A DNA stretch of 52,371 nucleotides, from contig CASDTR010000058.1 of NCBI GenBank assembly GCA_949283785.1, forward strand, positions 1 to 52,371, in the 5' to 3' direction. The notes beneath the pieces are model-generated. The model was not told the DNA's origin and searched no databases. It saw only the letters and a program-made list of their open reading frames with translations. Of the stretch, positions 18,136 to 26,459 are shown piece by piece. Every line of letters begins with the position of its first letter. Position 1 is the stretch's first letter. This stretch comes from an uncultured Oscillospiraceae bacterium. GTDB lineage: Bacteria > Bacillota > Clostridia > Oscillospirales > Acutalibacteraceae. Made by a program: the position numbers and the translations under genes.

Positions 18136-19137
18136 TCATATATTTACAACACAAATAAGTCCGTGGTGATCCGAGATGCTCACGCTTTCAAATTTTTCGC
18201 AGGCGGCCACTCGGCACATTTCCTCCCCCGAAGGCTCAATGCCTCTCACAAAGAAATGGTCTATGTTTCTTTCGGGCATTTCATCCTCCGCGTCAAGCTG
18301 ATGATAGAGACTTTTCTGCTTCATCTTCGTTTCATCAACATAATACTTTTGCAGATTGGTGTTAAACCGCGGGTCCCATGTGCATATTTCTTCATCGGTG
18401 AGCTCAAGGCGTCTGTATCCCTTTTCCGCAAGATAAATGAGTTCGCTCCAATCAGCTTCGGCATTAAAATCTCCTCCTACGATCAGCGGCTTTTCGGGTC
18501 CGACCTGTGTCTCAAGCCATCCGCAAAGCCTTTCAGCCTCCTTTAGCTTGACCTCGTTTATTTCAAAAAGCTTTTTCTTCGCGGCATATATTTCTTCTTT
18601 GTCAAACCTCCACTTTTCGCAAAGCTCATTGAGCTTTGCAAAATTGTCTTCGCTCACCTTCGGCGCGGCTATCCAGTGGGTACAGCAAAGACACACTTCT
18701 CTTCCCTCAACTGAAATTTTTCCGAGAACACCTTGGGTGAGATTGTCAAAGTGGAAGGAAAAATAATTTCCGCAATAGCCCTTTCCGCCTAGATGGCGGC
18801 TCGAACAGTATTTAAGCTTCAGCTCTTTTTTAGCGAGTATAACGTCACCCTCCCTGAGATTCACGGGAAAACCCAAGCCGAAAGCTCTGACTCCCGAAAC
18901 GCCCATATGGCCAATCCAGTCGTATCCCAGCTCGGCGGAGATGCGTTTTGCGTAACCGAACATCGGATTTACCTCGTTGAGAAAAACCACATCCGGGTCA
19001 AGATTCCTGATTTCCCGGCAAAGCCCTCTGTATCGGCGCACCCTTTCTTCTGGCGTCTCATATTCCTCAAGTTTCAGCAGGCCGTTGTAACGAAATCCGC
19101 TCCAAACATTCAAAGTAAAAATTTTAAGCTTCGCCAT
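18136..19137 (-). CDS. Endonuclease/exonuclease/phosphatase-family hydrolase
   Basis: 333-residue protein of the EEP superfamily (DNase I, sphingomyelinase, inositol phosphatase fold). Signature motifs: LNVWSGF near the N-terminus, the metal-binding Glu in FLNEVNPM, catalytic GGDFNAEAD, and the C-terminal Asp-His in VSISDHHGL. It has no signal peptide, so it should act in the cytosol. The substrate is unknown; the neighbourhood of carbohydrate genes makes a phosphodiester or sugar phosphate plausible. ATG 19137 is preceded by AAAGGCGG. It follows the kinase gene after a terminator hairpin, so it may be only partly cotranscribed. Confidence 0.82.
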   Translation of the reverse strand: MAKLKIFTLNVWSGFRYNGLLKLEEYETPEERVRRYRGLCREIRNLDPDVVFLNEVNPMFGYAKRISAELGYDWIGHMGVSGVRAFGLGFPVNLREGDVILAKKELKLKYCSSRHLGGKGYCGNYFSFHFDNLTQGVLGKISVEGREVCLCCTHWIAAPKVSEDNFAKLNELCEKWRFDKEEIYAAKKKLFEINEVKLKEAERLCGWLETQVGPEKPLIVGGDFNAEADWSELIYLAEKGYRRLELTDEEICTWDPRFNTNLQKYYVDETKMKQKSLYHQLDAEDEMPERNIDHFFVRGIEPSGEEMCRVAACEKFESVSISDHHGLICVVNI

Positions 19138-19162
19138 TTTAATCCGCCTTTCATAAACAAAA

Positions 19163-19186
19163 GCGGGACCGTTTTTACAGTCCCGC
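19163..19186 (-). terminator. Terminator after the FGGY kinase
   Basis: On the minus strand GCGGGAC (19186-19180) pairs with GTCCCGC (19169-19163), followed by TTTTG. It lies between the kinase stop and the start of the EEP gene and may be partly read through. Confidence 0.75.
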
Positions 19187-19201
19187 AATATTTCGGTTTT
19201 C

Positions 19202-20803
19202 TCAGCCGTTCATCTGAGCAAAATTCTTTTTGTTTGTCTTGTAGAGCACCTTGTATGTCTCAAAGCCCTTATCGTAAGCGGGCTTGTTTGCGGGATTGGG
19301 CTCAAAGCACTTGCTGGGCTTTACAAGCTTGCCCGCCTGAGAGATGTCCTCGATAATTCCGAGACCTACCGCCACGACAACGGCTGCGCCTACGGAACCG
19401 ACATTCTGCGGACTGTCCACAGTTTCAACCTTGCGTCCTATGCAGTCTGCAAGAATCTGACTCGTTACGTCGGAAAGAGCTCCGCCGCCCACAAACCTGA
19501 CGGGGTCGGAGGTGGAAACCTTCTTATCCTGAGTCTCAAGGAGCCAGCGCATATGATAGGCGACGCCTTCGAGAACGGAGCGGATAAGCTCAGTCTTGCC
19601 CGTATCGAGGCTTATATTGAAGAACATACCTCTGGAGTTTGGATCCTCAAAGGGACAGCGGTTGCCGTGGAGCCACGGGGTAAAGATAACTCCGTTTGAG
19701 CCTGCAGGCACGGTTTTGATTACGTCGGTCATATAGTCGTAGAGGCTTGTGTAGACAACCTCGGGAGACTCGGCAACATGTGTCTTTTTAAGATAGATGC
19801 CGATTTCGTCAAGGGCAAGGTGATCCTTAACCCACTCGAGGCATTTTCCTGCTGTTTCAAGCTCGGCAAAATAGTTGAACTTGCCTTCGTCAGCTCCTAC
19901 TACGGCGGCTATCATGGCGCTGGTATCAACGACGCTCTTATCAACCACGGTGGATACCCAGCCCGATGTACCTGAATAAATATGTGTGTCGCCGACCTTA
20001 ACTGAGCCCGCTCCCACTCCGATAAGGGAAGCGTCTCCGCCTCCGCCGAATACTGCGGTTCCGGGAGCAAGTCCGATTTCGGCGGCTGCTTTCTCGGTAA
20101 CTCCGCCGACTTTATCGGTAGACTTTATGATTTTAGCAAGATGATCGGTATTTACGCCCAGCATTTTGCAGATTTCGGAGCTCCAGTTTTCCTTGCCCTT
20201 GCGTATATCGTAAAGCAGGCTGGCAAAAGCCGAGTCCTGAGTCATAATGAACTCGCCCGTAAGCTTGCAGATAAGATACTCCTTAACGTCCAGCCACTTG
20301 TAAACACGGCTGAAATTTTCGGGCTCATGGGCCTCTACCCATTTATACTTCCATACGGGGTCCTTGACGCTTGCCGCAACGGCTCCCGTTATCATAAGTG
20401 ATTTAAGCAGCTTGAAAACGTTCGCGCCCGCAATCTGCAGGCCGTGAGCCATACCCTTCTGAAGCTCCTCACGAGCTCTCTGATCCATGTAGCTCATGGC
20501 TCTTCTGACAGGCTCTCCGTTTTTGTCAACAAGCACGAGTCCCTGCATCTGTGAGCAGAAGGAAATGCCCTTGATCTCTTCGGGAGCTATATCCGCTTTT
20601 TTGATGACCTCTTTGGTGGTTTTGCACATTGCGTCCCACCACTGTGCCGGATCCTGTTCTGCGCCGCCTTCCGGCAAAACGAAAAGCTCATATCCCTCCA
20701 TTGCGGAAGCGACGATCTTTATCGTATCCGCAATTTCAAAAAGACATGTTTTCACCCCTGTTGTTCCTACGTCGTAAGCCATAACAAGCGTCGGCTTATT
20801 CAT
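19202..20803 (-). CDS. FGGY-family carbohydrate kinase, xylulokinase-like
   Basis: 533-residue cytosolic sugar kinase. The N-terminal ATPase fold begins with AYDVGTTGVKTCLFE; GISFCSQMQGLVLVD and AMSYMDQRA follow as in xylulokinases; the second domain has GGGGDASLIGVG, YSGTSGWVS and the family signature near GNRCPFEDPNSRG, ending with RFVGGGALSDVTSQILAD. It phosphorylates a sugar, most like xylulose, but the exact substrate is inferred. ATG 20803 has AGGGGGA upstream. It is downstream of a TetR regulator on the same strand and divergent from an aminotransferase-aldolase pair, which suggests one regulated pathway. Confidence 0.9.
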   Translation of the reverse strand: MNKPTLVMAYDVGTTGVKTCLFEIADTIKIVASAMEGYELFVLPEGGAEQDPAQWWDAMCKTTKEVIKKADIAPEEIKGISFCSQMQGLVLVDKNGEPVRRAMSYMDQRAREELQKGMAHGLQIAGANVFKLLKSLMITGAVAASVKDPVWKYKWVEAHEPENFSRVYKWLDVKEYLICKLTGEFIMTQDSAFASLLYDIRKGKENWSSEICKMLGVNTDHLAKIIKSTDKVGGVTEKAAAEIGLAPGTAVFGGGGDASLIGVGAGSVKVGDTHIYSGTSGWVSTVVDKSVVDTSAMIAAVVGADEGKFNYFAELETAGKCLEWVKDHLALDEIGIYLKKTHVAESPEVVYTSLYDYMTDVIKTVPAGSNGVIFTPWLHGNRCPFEDPNSRGMFFNISLDTGKTELIRSVLEGVAYHMRWLLETQDKKVSTSDPVRFVGGGALSDVTSQILADCIGRKVETVDSPQNVGSVGAAVVVAVGLGIIEDISQAGKLVKPSKCFEPNPANKPAYDKGFETYKVLYKTNKKNFAQMNG

Positions 20804-20848
20804 AATATTCCCCCTGTAAAAATATATAGTGTCCGATGAAATCAGGCT

Positions 20849-20873
20849 AAGGCCCGCAAAAGGCGAGGGCCTT
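20849..20873. repeat. Hairpin in the leader of the FGGY kinase gene
   Basis: AAGGCCC (20849-20855) and GGGCCTT (20867-20873) form a 7-bp G+C-rich stem in the 224-base gap between tetR and the kinase. No T-run follows, so it may be a leader or processing structure rather than a terminator. Confidence 0.4.
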
Positions 20874-21027
20874 GAAAGCCTTACGGCGCGCTTACGACAA
20901 AGCATCCTGTATCTCTCTTAAAATCGGAAGCAGCCTGCGCCGTAAATATAATAATTGCAGATAAATTTCAGATTCGGACAAATAATCCGCAGCGGAACCG
21001 ACTGCAATTTCGGTATTAAAAGCGGAA

Positions 21028-21705
21028 TTATTTTTTCTGTTCTTTTGACGCAAAAGCGGATTTGATGAACTTTATCATTTCTTCGGTAACAAATTCGTCC
21101 CTGTCGAAAATATCCTCGCCGGCAAACACTTTAAACCTTTCGGAATAATAATCACAAGCATATGTAAACTGCAGGGACATAAAGAGGTTATCCAGCAGGA
21201 ACGCGCCCATTTCGGGGCTCAGATCCGAGCGTATCTCACCCGACTGCTGTCCTTTCCTTATAAGCTCCGCGTAAAGCTGAGCCGAAACCGACTCCATATC
21301 TCTCGAAAGGGCGCTGAGCATTTCCGAGCTGCTCTCGCCCGTCATTCCGTTATAAAGCTTCAGAAGGACATTATATTCTCTCGACGTTTTCTGGATCGCC
21401 CTTATTACGTCCCGCAGCTTTAAAAGCACGTCCTCGTCGGCCCCGGCGACCTCATAGAGAATGGCCTTGAGCTTATCTATGCCCACCCTTACGGTGGTAA
21501 GATAAAGGTCCTGCTTTGTATCAAAATACTTATAGAGGGAACCGACACTTACCTGCGCCTTCTTGGCGATTACATTTATATTTGTTCCCTCAAAGCCGTG
21601 ATTTGCAAACTCTTCGGTGGCAACGTCAAGTATCCGCTGCCGCTTTTCAGGTGGAATGTTGTCAAAGGTGCTCTTATGATAACAGATGGATTCTTCTGAT
21701 TTCAT
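21028..21705 (-). CDS. TetR/AcrR-family transcriptional regulator
   Basis: 225-residue repressor-type protein. The N-terminal helix-turn-helix covers about residues 18-65 (RILDVATEEFANHGF, then NVIAKKAQVSVGSLYKYFDTKQDLY). The remaining helical ligand-binding domain is not diagnostic. ATG 21705 is preceded by GGAGG. It is divergent from the aminotransferase gene and upstream of the sugar kinase, and an inverted repeat at 21791-21809 between the divergent starts is a likely operator. It probably controls the surrounding carbohydrate genes and itself; the inducer is unknown. Confidence 0.92.
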   Translation of the reverse strand: MKSEESICYHKSTFDNIPPEKRQRILDVATEEFANHGFEGTNINVIAKKAQVSVGSLYKYFDTKQDLYLTTVRVGIDKLKAILYEVAGADEDVLLKLRDVIRAIQKTSREYNVLLKLYNGMTGESSSEMLSALSRDMESVSAQLYAELIRKGQQSGEIRSDLSPEMGAFLLDNLFMSLQFTYACDYYSERFKVFAGEDIFDRDEFVTEEMIKFIKSAFASKEQKK

Positions 21706-21790
21706 CGATAAATCCTCCGGGGATATAACTTTCTAATTTTGCGGCACTCATTCACTTTTTACAATAAAAAACACGGGTTTACGGTCCGCC

Positions 21791-21809
21791 GCGCTCAAAA
21801 TATGAGCGC
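21791..21809. promoter_or_regulatory. Candidate TetR operator (inverted repeat)
   Basis: GCGCTCA (21791-21797) and TGAGCGC (21803-21809) form a perfect 7-bp inverted repeat with a 5-base centre, in the divergent region between the tetR start and the aminotransferase promoter. Flanking CACTCATTCAC and GCTCACTCAC segments repeat a related half-site. Confidence 0.55.
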
Positions 21810-21897
21810 TCACTCACTTTATATTGTAATTTTATCACAAAGAAATCCTTTTGCAAATATCAATTCCTACAAAATTTCAAAAATATTCTTATAGCGT

Positions 21898-21925
21898 TTG
21901 ACTTAAAAAATTTATATGCTATACT
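21898..21925 (+). promoter_or_regulatory. Promoter of the aminotransferase-aldolase operon
   Basis: TTGACT (21898-21903) and TATACT (21920-21925) with a 16-base spacer. The transcript would have a leader of about 70 bases containing short tandem repeats. Confidence 0.65.
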
Positions 21926-21960
21926 AAAGGTGAGCAGAAATTCACCTTACGGGGAGAATT

Positions 21961-21986
21961 TCGAAATTCATCGAAATTTATCGAAA
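21961..21986 (+). repeat. 10-base tandem repeat in the aminotransferase leader
   Basis: TCGAAATTCA, TCGAAATTTA and TCGAAA follow one another directly, immediately before the ACAGGAGG ribosome binding site. Possibly a translation or copy-number variable element; purpose unknown. Confidence 0.6.
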
Positions 21987-22004
21987 CAGGAGGATGTCAG
22001 CAAA

Positions 22005-23477
22005 ATGGATAACAGATTTGCAATTTCAAATTACCATGATGCAGCTGCTGTTACAAAACAGCTCGATGAGCTTATCAAAAAGCCCATCTACAGCATTAAG
22101 CCCGATGCACTCGCCAAGTATGAAAAAGAGTACTATGACGTAAAGTGCGCTAAGTCAAAGGTTATGATCGAAGAGGCCAGCCAGGTCATCCCCGGCGGCG
22201 TCCAGCACAACCTTGCTTTCAACTATCCCTTCCCCCTTGTATTCACAAAGGCTTCGGGAGCAAAGCTCTACGACATCGACGGCAACGAGTACTACGACTT
22301 CCTGCAGGCAGGCGGCCCCACCGTCCTTGGCAGCAACGATCCCGTTGTCCGTGAAAAGGTTATTGAGCTTCTTAATGATTGCGGTCCTTCAACAGGTCTT
22401 TTCCATGAGTATGAGTACAAACTCGCTAAGAAGATCGTAGATTCCTTCGAGTCTGTCGATATGTTCAGAATGCTCGGTTCAGGTACCGAGGCCTGTATGG
22501 CTGCCGCTCGTGTAGCACGTCTTGCAACAAAGAAAAAGTACATCCTTAAAATGGGCGGAGCTTACCACGGATGGAGCGATCAGCTCGCTTACGGTATCCG
22601 CGTACCCGGCACAAAGTTCACACAGGCACACGGTGTTCCCCTTTACATATTCAAGGATACACAGGAGTTCTTCCCCAATGACCTGAACGACCTTGAGAAA
22701 AAGCTCAAGCTCAATCAGTTCAGAGGCGGCACAGCTGCTGTCTTCATCGAGCCCGTAGGTCCCGAAAGCGGCACACGTCCCCTTGATAAGGACTTCAACA
22801 AGAACGTTGAGAAGCTCTGCCGCAAGTACGGCGCACTCCTCGTATTCGATGAGGTTGTTACAGGCTTCCGTATCGGCATGGCCGGCGCTCAGGGCTACTT
22901 CGGAGTTTCTCCCGACCTGACAGTATTCGGCAAGGTTATCGCCGGCGGATATCCCGGAGCAGGCGGACTCGGCGGTAAGAGAGAGTACATGAAGTACCTC
23001 GGTGCAGGCCTTCAGGGTTCAAAGACAAAGAAGGCTCTCGTAGGCGGCACAATGGCTGCTAATCCCCTGAGCTGCGTTGCCGGTTACTACACCCTTGAGG
23101 AAATCGAAAAGAGAAACGCATGCCAGGTTGCAGGTCAGATGGGCGATCGCCTTACAGCAGGCCTTCAGCAGCTTATCAAAAAGCACGGCCTTCCCTTCGT
23201 TGCCTTCAACCAGGGTTCAATTTGCCACCTCGAAACAGTCGGCACAATGCACTTCTCCATCAACTGGAAGAAGCCCTGGCAGATCCCCTCAATCCTCTCT
23301 GCTACAAACGAAAGAAAGAAGGAGATGGAGCACATGGGCGCTGCATACATGGCAGAAGGCCTCGTAACTCTTGCAGGAAGCAGACTTTACACAAGCGCTG
23401 CCTACAATGACGAAATGATCGACGACGCTCTTTCACGTTTCGACAAGGTATTCGAGAACGTTGCAATTAAGGAATAA
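22005..23477 (+). CDS. Class III PLP aminotransferase, glutamate-1-semialdehyde aminomutase-like
   Basis: 490-residue cytosolic PLP enzyme. Recognisable motifs: GGVQHNLAF and LYDIDGNEYYDFL in the N-terminal part, MLGSGTEACMAAARVAR for cofactor phosphate, GAYHGWSD, the Asp that contacts the pyridine nitrogen in FDEVVTGFR (D282), the Schiff-base lysine K310 in VFGKVIAGGYP, and GTMAANPLS. It resembles HemL-type enzymes, but no haem genes are nearby; instead it is followed by an aldolase and faces sugar genes, so a keto-sugar or amino-sugar substrate is a better guess. ATG 22005 follows GGAGG by 11 bases. Confidence 0.85.
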   Translation: MDNRFAISNYHDAAAVTKQLDELIKKPIYSIKPDALAKYEKEYYDVKCAKSKVMIEEASQVIPGGVQHNLAFNYPFPLVFTKASGAKLYDIDGNEYYDFLQAGGPTVLGSNDPVVREKVIELLNDCGPSTGLFHEYEYKLAKKIVDSFESVDMFRMLGSGTEACMAAARVARLATKKKYILKMGGAYHGWSDQLAYGIRVPGTKFTQAHGVPLYIFKDTQEFFPNDLNDLEKKLKLNQFRGGTAAVFIEPVGPESGTRPLDKDFNKNVEKLCRKYGALLVFDEVVTGFRIGMAGAQGYFGVSPDLTVFGKVIAGGYPGAGGLGGKREYMKYLGAGLQGSKTKKALVGGTMAANPLSCVAGYYTLEEIEKRNACQVAGQMGDRLTAGLQQLIKKHGLPFVAFNQGSICHLETVGTMHFSINWKKPWQIPSILSATNERKKEMEHMGAAYMAEGLVTLAGSRLYTSAAYNDEMIDDALSRFDKVFENVAIKE

Positions 23478-23488
23478 TTCCTTTCAAA

Positions 23489-23522
23489 AGGCAGGAGGCC
23501 TTCCGCCTCTTGCCTATTTTTT
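23489..23522 (+). terminator. Intra-operon terminator or attenuator
   Basis: AGGCAGGAGGC (23489-23499) pairs with GCCTCTTGCCT (23505-23515), one G-T wobble and a CTTCC loop, followed by ATTTTTT. It stands between the aminotransferase stop and the aldolase RBS and should reduce downstream expression. Confidence 0.75.
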
Positions 23523-23542
23523 AACTAAGGAGGTAAATGACG

Positions 23543-24763
23543 ATGGATATAAACAAGGCAAAAGAAATCGTTGTCATGGCGGGCAAAAAGCTTGTTGAGT
23601 CAGGTCTTATCGCAAGGACCTGGGGAAACGTCAGCTGCCGTGTAAGCGATACTCAGTTTGTTATAACTCCCAGCGGAAGAGCTTATGAGACACTTACTCC
23701 CGAAGAGATCGTACTTGTCAATATAAGCGACCTGAGCTATGAAGGCGATATTAAGCCTTCATCGGAAAAGGGAATCCATGCCGAAGCATATAAGCACAGG
23801 CACGATGTCAATTTCGTAATCCACACCCATCAGATAAACGCTTCTATAGTCAGCCCTCTCGGATTTGATATTTTCGATATTTCCCCTGAAAGCACCGAGA
23901 TAATCGGCGGATTTGTCCCCGTAGCCGCATACGGTCTGCCCGGTACAGGCAAGCTTCGCAAGGGGGTTGTCGCCGCAATTGAGCGCGCTCCCGAAAGCAA
24001 GGCCGTAATTATGGCTCACCACGGAGCACTCTGCATGGGCACCGACTACGACAACGCTTTCGCCGTCGCTTCAGAGCTCGAAAAGGTTTGCATGGACTAT
24101 GTGCTTAAAAAGTATGAGCGCGTAACAGGCACCGTTGCAGAATCCTTTGCATCCGTAGGCGAGCTTATCGCTTCAAGAAAGTCAAGCGGTCCCGAAGCAC
24201 CTGAGCTTATACCTTATGACAGTGAGCGCGAAGGCGACGAAATGACTCTCTACAAGGCGAAAGAGGAAGAGCCTGTGGCTAAAATTCGAGTAGGCAGCGG
24301 TATGATACTCGGCGAAGGTGAAATCCCTCCCGAGGCAGCCATGCACAGAGCAATTTACATGAAGCGCAAGGATATCAACAGTATTGTACATTCTGTTGAC
24401 AGAGACATAAAAACAGTTTCCACCTTCAACATGTCATTGAAGCCCCTTCTCGACGACTGCGCACAGATTGCAGGAGCCACTGTTAAAACCGCATTTTTCA
24501 GCCCCGATAACGCTGCCGCAGACGCACAGAAGGTAGTAAAGAAGATGCGTTCACGCAGTTCCGTTATGCTTAAAGACAACGGCGCGCTTTGCTGCGGCCC
24601 CTCAAGATATGACGCTCAGGCAACTGAAATGGTTGTTGACAAGGGCTGCAAGGCATATCTCGGAGCCGCCCTCTTCAACAAAATAAAGCCCATAAATCCC
24701 ATCGAAACAAGACTTATGCGCTTTATTTACATAACCAAATATTCTAAAAAAGCCGGTAAGTAA
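23543..24763 (+). CDS. Two-domain class II aldolase/adducin protein
   Basis: 406 residues containing two copies of the class II aldolase fold (fuculose/ribulose phosphate aldolase, epimerase and adducin family). Domain 1 (about 1-205) keeps the catalytic Glu in SSEKGIHAE and zinc ligands HTH (94 and 96) plus AHHG (159-160), so it should bind metal. Domain 2 (about 245-406) keeps the Glu in PPEAAMHR but has HSV in place of HTH and DNG in place of HHG, so it is probably inactive or regulatory. ATG 23543 is preferred over 23537 because AAGGAGG is nine bases away. Probably cleaves or isomerises a sugar phosphate or acid. Confidence 0.85.
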   Translation: MDINKAKEIVVMAGKKLVESGLIARTWGNVSCRVSDTQFVITPSGRAYETLTPEEIVLVNISDLSYEGDIKPSSEKGIHAEAYKHRHDVNFVIHTHQINASIVSPLGFDIFDISPESTEIIGGFVPVAAYGLPGTGKLRKGVVAAIERAPESKAVIMAHHGALCMGTDYDNAFAVASELEKVCMDYVLKKYERVTGTVAESFASVGELIASRKSSGPEAPELIPYDSEREGDEMTLYKAKEEEPVAKIRVGSGMILGEGEIPPEAAMHRAIYMKRKDINSIVHSVDRDIKTVSTFNMSLKPLLDDCAQIAGATVKTAFFSPDNAAADAQKVVKKMRSRSSVMLKDNGALCCGPSRYDAQATEMVVDKGCKAYLGAALFNKIKPINPIETRLMRFIYITKYSKKAGK

Positions 24764-24798
24764 AGCGGTCAGTCTCCGACCGCAATACCCCCTATATG

Positions 24799-24836
24799 AC
24801 TGCTGTTGTACAATAAGTATAACAGCAGTTTTTTTA
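24799..24836 (+). terminator. Terminator of the aminotransferase-aldolase operon
   Basis: ACTGCTGTT (24799-24807) pairs with AACAGCAGT (24821-24829), extended inward by three more pairs, then TTTTTTTA. Strong intrinsic terminator. Confidence 0.93.
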
Positions 24837-24845
24837 TAATTCGCC

Positions 24846-25190
24846 CTATCTTTTCCACCAAAAACATTTTGCCCGCTTTGGCAGCCCTTTAACTAATTTT
24901 ACTTTAAGAGATCTTTTTGTTAAAAATTCTGCATTTATATCAAGTTTACTATTCGGATGCTGATATATATCTTTTCCTATCTCAATCGGCTCATCAATAA
25001 TATATAAATAGCCTTTTTTCTTTCCGTTGTGCTTAATTATTCCATCATCATCATACTCAAGTCTGGTTGGCTTATGAGAAAACGCCTCCGCTAATTCCTT
25101 CCACGGTGTAACGGTGCTTCCCTTTCTCAGCTGAGAAAAAATCAAGTTTGAGCCGTGATACCAAACACCTGTTATTTTAATTTCTTTCAT
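24846..25190 (-). CDS. Conserved small protein with N-terminal YHGS motif
   Basis: 114-residue protein of unknown function. It begins with a beta strand and WYHGS, then GSTVTPWKELAEAFSHKP, KKKGYLYIIDEPI and a closing LTKRSLKVKLV strand. An aromatic-His-Gly-Ser/Thr start and a later small-residue/Tyr strand recall ADP-ribosyltransferase-like folds, but the catalytic Glu motif is not evident, so this is only an analogy. AGAGGT precedes ATG 25190 at about ten bases. It is more A+T-rich than its neighbours, stands alone between two terminators and may be acquired. Confidence 0.6.
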   Translation of the reverse strand: MKEIKITGVWYHGSNLIFSQLRKGSTVTPWKELAEAFSHKPTRLEYDDDGIIKHNGKKKGYLYIIDEPIEIGKDIYQHPNSKLDINAEFLTKRSLKVKLVKGLPKRAKCFWWKR

Positions 25191-25242
25191 AATTTAATAC
25201 CTCTGCATTTTATAATCAGTTAAGCAATAGATTACAAAAATT

Positions 25243-25270
25243 GAGGACAGCCGATCCATCGTCTGTCCTC
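25243..25270 (-). terminator. Terminator of the TM2 gene
   Basis: On the minus strand GAGGACAG (25270-25263) pairs with CTGTCCTC (25250-25243), followed by AATTTTTG. It lies 26 bases past the downstream TM2-gene stop. Confidence 0.8.
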
Positions 25271-25296
25271 GTTGTTTTAAGTGACGGATTTGAAAT

Positions 25297-26169
25297 TTAT
25301 TCGGTTTTCTCCAAAACAGCTCCGTTATATATTGCCCATGCCGCCGAACCGCCGAGTACCGATAAGCCCACCGCCAAGAACACGGCGGCATTCTCCCCCT
25401 TAATATCGTTGATGCTTCCCATACCGATAAATCTTACGGCGCAAATAAGAGCTCCTGTATAAGTCATAAGCAAATGACCCGCTCCCTGAGGATATCTTCC
25501 GAGATAAAAGTCATCGGCTCCGAACATACCGAGATACATAGCAAGCTTTGCGGCTCTTTTCCCGTCACGGGTCTTTTCATCAGATTCCGCCCTGTCCGTC
25601 ACGGGATATATTTTTGTATGATTCGCCAAAAGCAGCAAAATCAGTCCGCCCAGCAGAGGAGCAATTTCCAGAAGGCCGCTTTTATCTGCGGCAAAATATG
25701 TAATTATCATTCCGACAAGGGTCGCCGCAATGATAAAGAGTGTTATTTTGTAAGAAATATGCTTTGTGAAATTTTTCAGAAAAAACGCTGCAAGAGATAT
25801 TCCGTTCATTGCGATATAAGCCAGCGCCGCTGTTAAATGCACTGTACCTTCCCAGCCCCAATCGTTTATGAGAACGACTATCACTGCCATAAACGGAGCG
25901 GCATAAAGAGAGATGGTGCCGATTTTTCCCGTATATCCGCAGTTTTCGTAAAGCTGAAAGATATTGATAAAATATGCACCTCCCGTTAAAGCGCCCCAAA
26001 AAGCAAATCCCATGGGGTAATCATATCCTATCCACGACAGGGTATTTTCCACATGCACGGGATTTCTGACAAATCCGAAAATAAGGTTAAAAACCACCGC
26101 AGTCAGCAATATCACAAAAGATACCTTTTTGTTTTGCAGAAAGCTCGCGCCCTGCTTTTGCCACACCAT
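25297..26169 (-). CDS. TM2-domain membrane protein, copy 2 of a tandem pair
   Basis: 290-residue polytopic membrane protein of unknown function. The N-terminal part has about six hydrophobic segments (for example FVILLTAVVFNLIFGF and GLILLLLANHTKIYPV). The C-terminal part has the TM2 signature, AAKLAMYLGMFGADDFYLGRYP, followed by two further membrane segments. It is a clear paralogue of the next gene upstream over its whole length. The start is taken as ATG 26169, which aligns with the paralogue's start and has GGGGAG upstream; a TTG ten codons earlier is less likely. No membrane partner or enzymatic motif is seen. Confidence 0.8.
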   Translation of the reverse strand: MVWQKQGASFLQNKKVSFVILLTAVVFNLIFGFVRNPVHVENTLSWIGYDYPMGFAFWGALTGGAYFINIFQLYENCGYTGKIGTISLYAAPFMAVIVVLINDWGWEGTVHLTAALAYIAMNGISLAAFFLKNFTKHISYKITLFIIAATLVGMIITYFAADKSGLLEIAPLLGGLILLLLANHTKIYPVTDRAESDEKTRDGKRAAKLAMYLGMFGADDFYLGRYPQGAGHLLMTYTGALICAVRFIGMGSINDIKGENAAVFLAVGLSVLGGSAAWAIYNGAVLEKTE

Positions 26170-26355
26170 TTTCACTGTCTTCTCCCCTTTTCCCGACAAT
26201 GCATAAATAAGTTTAACGATTCTGCCGTTTGAAGCAAAAACACGAAAACAGACAAAGCCGTTGCAGCTTACAGCCTAACCAATTTTACATACCGAAAATT
26301 AATTTTTCAGGCATCGGCTTTTTCTGTTGCTCACAAATTCTTTTGCAGACTGAAA

Positions 26356-26382
26356 CAGGCAGCCGCTTTACGGGGCTGCCTG
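26356..26382. repeat. 9-bp G+C-rich inverted repeat between the TM2 paralogues
   Basis: CAGGCAGCC (26356-26364) and GGCTGCCTG (26374-26382) form a perfect stem. Neither side has a good T-run, so it may be a weak terminator or an mRNA-stabilising hairpin for the upstream paralogue. Confidence 0.5.
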
Positions 26383-26459
26383 CAAAAAATTTAAAACTCT
26401 GTCTTCAAAGATGAATATGTATAATATTTCCTCACGCATTTTCCCATGAGAAGCTCAGA

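Noticed and set aside
22005-23477. Calling the aminotransferase hemL
   Set aside because: PLP motifs fit, but the neighbours are sugar genes and no haem pathway gene is present, so only the family is named.
26356-26382. Strong terminator of the upstream TM2 gene
   Set aside because: The stem is good, but only TTTC follows on the minus strand; listed as a repeat instead.
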